Origin: Haliclona indistincta
Taxonomy: Eukaryota > Porifera > Demospongiae > Haplosclerida > Chalinidae
NCBI GenBank assembly: GCA_964017065.1
Contig: OZ024791.1
Span: 9,093,322-9,157,321, forward strand
Reading direction: 5' to 3'
Length of the DNA: 64,000 bases
Made by a program: the position numbers and the translations under genes. Numbering within the stretch: the first letter of the stretch is position 1; each line of letters opens with the position of its first letter. The notes beneath the pieces are model-generated. The model was not told the origin of the DNA, ran no database searches, and was given only the letters and a program-made list of their open reading frames with translations. Shown here piece by piece: positions 62,903-64,000 of the stretch.

Positions 62903-64000
62903 TCAAGATGATCTCCTGTTTAGATACTTCACTTTGTCCTGTATCTATTATGATTGTCAAACATTAACACACATAATCTAATTCTTTGCACCTGTCTTGG
63001 AGTTTTACGAATTTGAGACAGCCCCAAAAACTCCCGGCACCTCGACATTGATGGTGTAGCTTTCTCACCAAGTTCTTGAGCAAAGAACTCCAGTATGGTC
63101 TCGTCTATCTCATTTTGTGCTGTGTAAATCACGTCACCCAAATTATGATTAGAGTTTTGAACCTACTTGGTGTTTCTGTCGATTGACTAGCTGAACTTGG
63201 TTCTGTCTGCACAGTTGAAGTACTTGCTTCTGTGGTGTTTATTACCAAAAGGTGTCATCAATAATGAAAACTGTGTATTAACTATACCTCCAACAGTGGA
63301 ACGAATGAGATTGTATGCATTGACGCTGTTGGAAGGGCCTTGCAAGAGGCGATAGTGTCTGAAAAAAGGAATAAGTTTTTGTCAAGAACACTAAGAGACA
63401 TACTTGAAGGATGTCTGCGGTAAATGGCTAATATGCTTAGAAACCTCCTCCACCTCCTTCTGAGTCTGATTTGATGCTATGGTAGTAGAAACATGTCTGC
63501 GGACTTGGGTCGCCGTTGGCATCTTCTCCTGCCCCAAGTACTTGCCAACCTTGAGTTAAAATTTGCAAGCATGTTTTGGAAAACTGATCAGTTACCTGTT
63601 TAATATAGTAGCAGTAATTCTTGAGCGGATTGGCCCTGCAGTTCACTATGAGCAGCGGCTGCTCATCGCAATTGGGTATCATCGACCTCACGTGCCGCAC
63701 ATACCCGTCTAGTAAACTCGCATGTCTCGGCAGCATGGTGATGTTTGCAGGGCCATGAGTACCATAAGTTTTGTGACAGTCAACCTAGAAATGCACTTTA
63801 TTACTATGAATGGTGAACTTTTGTCATACCTTGATTATGGTGTAGGTAACTCCCTCTTTAATGACTTCCTTCCTCTTCTCATACATCTCCGTCGTCATAC
63901 CCAGAATAGGTCCCGGTCTTTGGGAGTTACCATACATCATTGCAGCAAAAAGCCACGAGGCAACAATGTTAATTTGTGAGTTAGAGAGGTAGCTGCCCTC
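62903..64000 (-). CDS. Tyrosine-recombinase-like gene, 3' part (runs off window)
   Basis: A paralogue of the gene at 57178-59950, on the same strand and with nearly the same exon plan: 63830-64000 (open to the right), 63596-63784 (189 nt, same length as its counterpart), 63404-63549, 63288-63358 (71 nt, same length), 63167-63229, 62992-63119 and 62903-62944. Recognisable blocks are NSQRPGPILGMTTEMY with the first Arg, PTATQVRRHVST with the second, SHLPQTSFKHYRL with His and Tyr, and a final IQDKVKYLNR before TGA at 62903-62905. The frame is intact in all visible exons. The N-terminal zinc-finger and 2A part, if present, lies outside the window. Family function is inferred as for the complete copy. 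Confidence 0.72.

Overview
Most of this window is one tandem-repeat field. It looks like repeat-rich nuclear DNA of an animal, and a sponge is my best guess. Supporting signs are animal-type DNA transposons (piggyBac, Crypton-like tyrosine recombinase), a tRNA-derived SINE, spliceosomal introns as short as 45-56 bp in the gene at 57.2-59.95 kb, and a 2A-type NPGP motif at that gene's N-terminus. The phylum is inference. No conserved housekeeping gene was recognised to confirm it.

Layout. 1-967: an inverted-repeat (foldback) element whose interior is the minisatellite. 1334-1470: a palindrome, followed by a short array. 2509-7466: a broken piggyBac transposase gene (minus strand). A Crypton-like recombinase gene (plus strand, one in-frame stop) and palindromic elements sit inside its large intron. 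7783-55203: the main minisatellite field, built from 10-bp units of the form CCANNNATAA. It is interrupted by a palindrome region (8507-8845), by two TIR-bounded insertions (13021-16613 and 48644-52908) that each carry a gene of the same unrecognised family, and by another palindrome (52948-53088). Within 16.6-48.6 kb the array contains several recent kilobase-scale duplications, with offsets near 3397, 4576-4605, 2377, 3827, 1399 and 859 bp.

55.2-64 kb leaves the array. It holds 149-bp repeats, a second TIR element with internal tandem repeats, a TTTAGGG tract, and two tandem, same-strand paralogues (57178-59950 complete; 62903-64000 cut by the window edge). These encode a tyrosine-recombinase-like domain. 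The complete copy also has an acidic region, a C2H2 zinc finger and an N-terminal 2A-like motif. Both copies are followed by the same 3' repeat module, as if gene and tail form one mobile unit.

About 40 of 64 kb is the decamer repeat. Its minus strand lacks stop codons in all three frames for long stretches, so it yields many hydrophobic reading frames. I treat these as artefacts. The clearest candidates for something undescribed are the TIR insertions with their shared non-transposase gene family, the 2A-bearing zinc-finger/recombinase unit with its repeat tail, and the transposon-associated decamer satellite.
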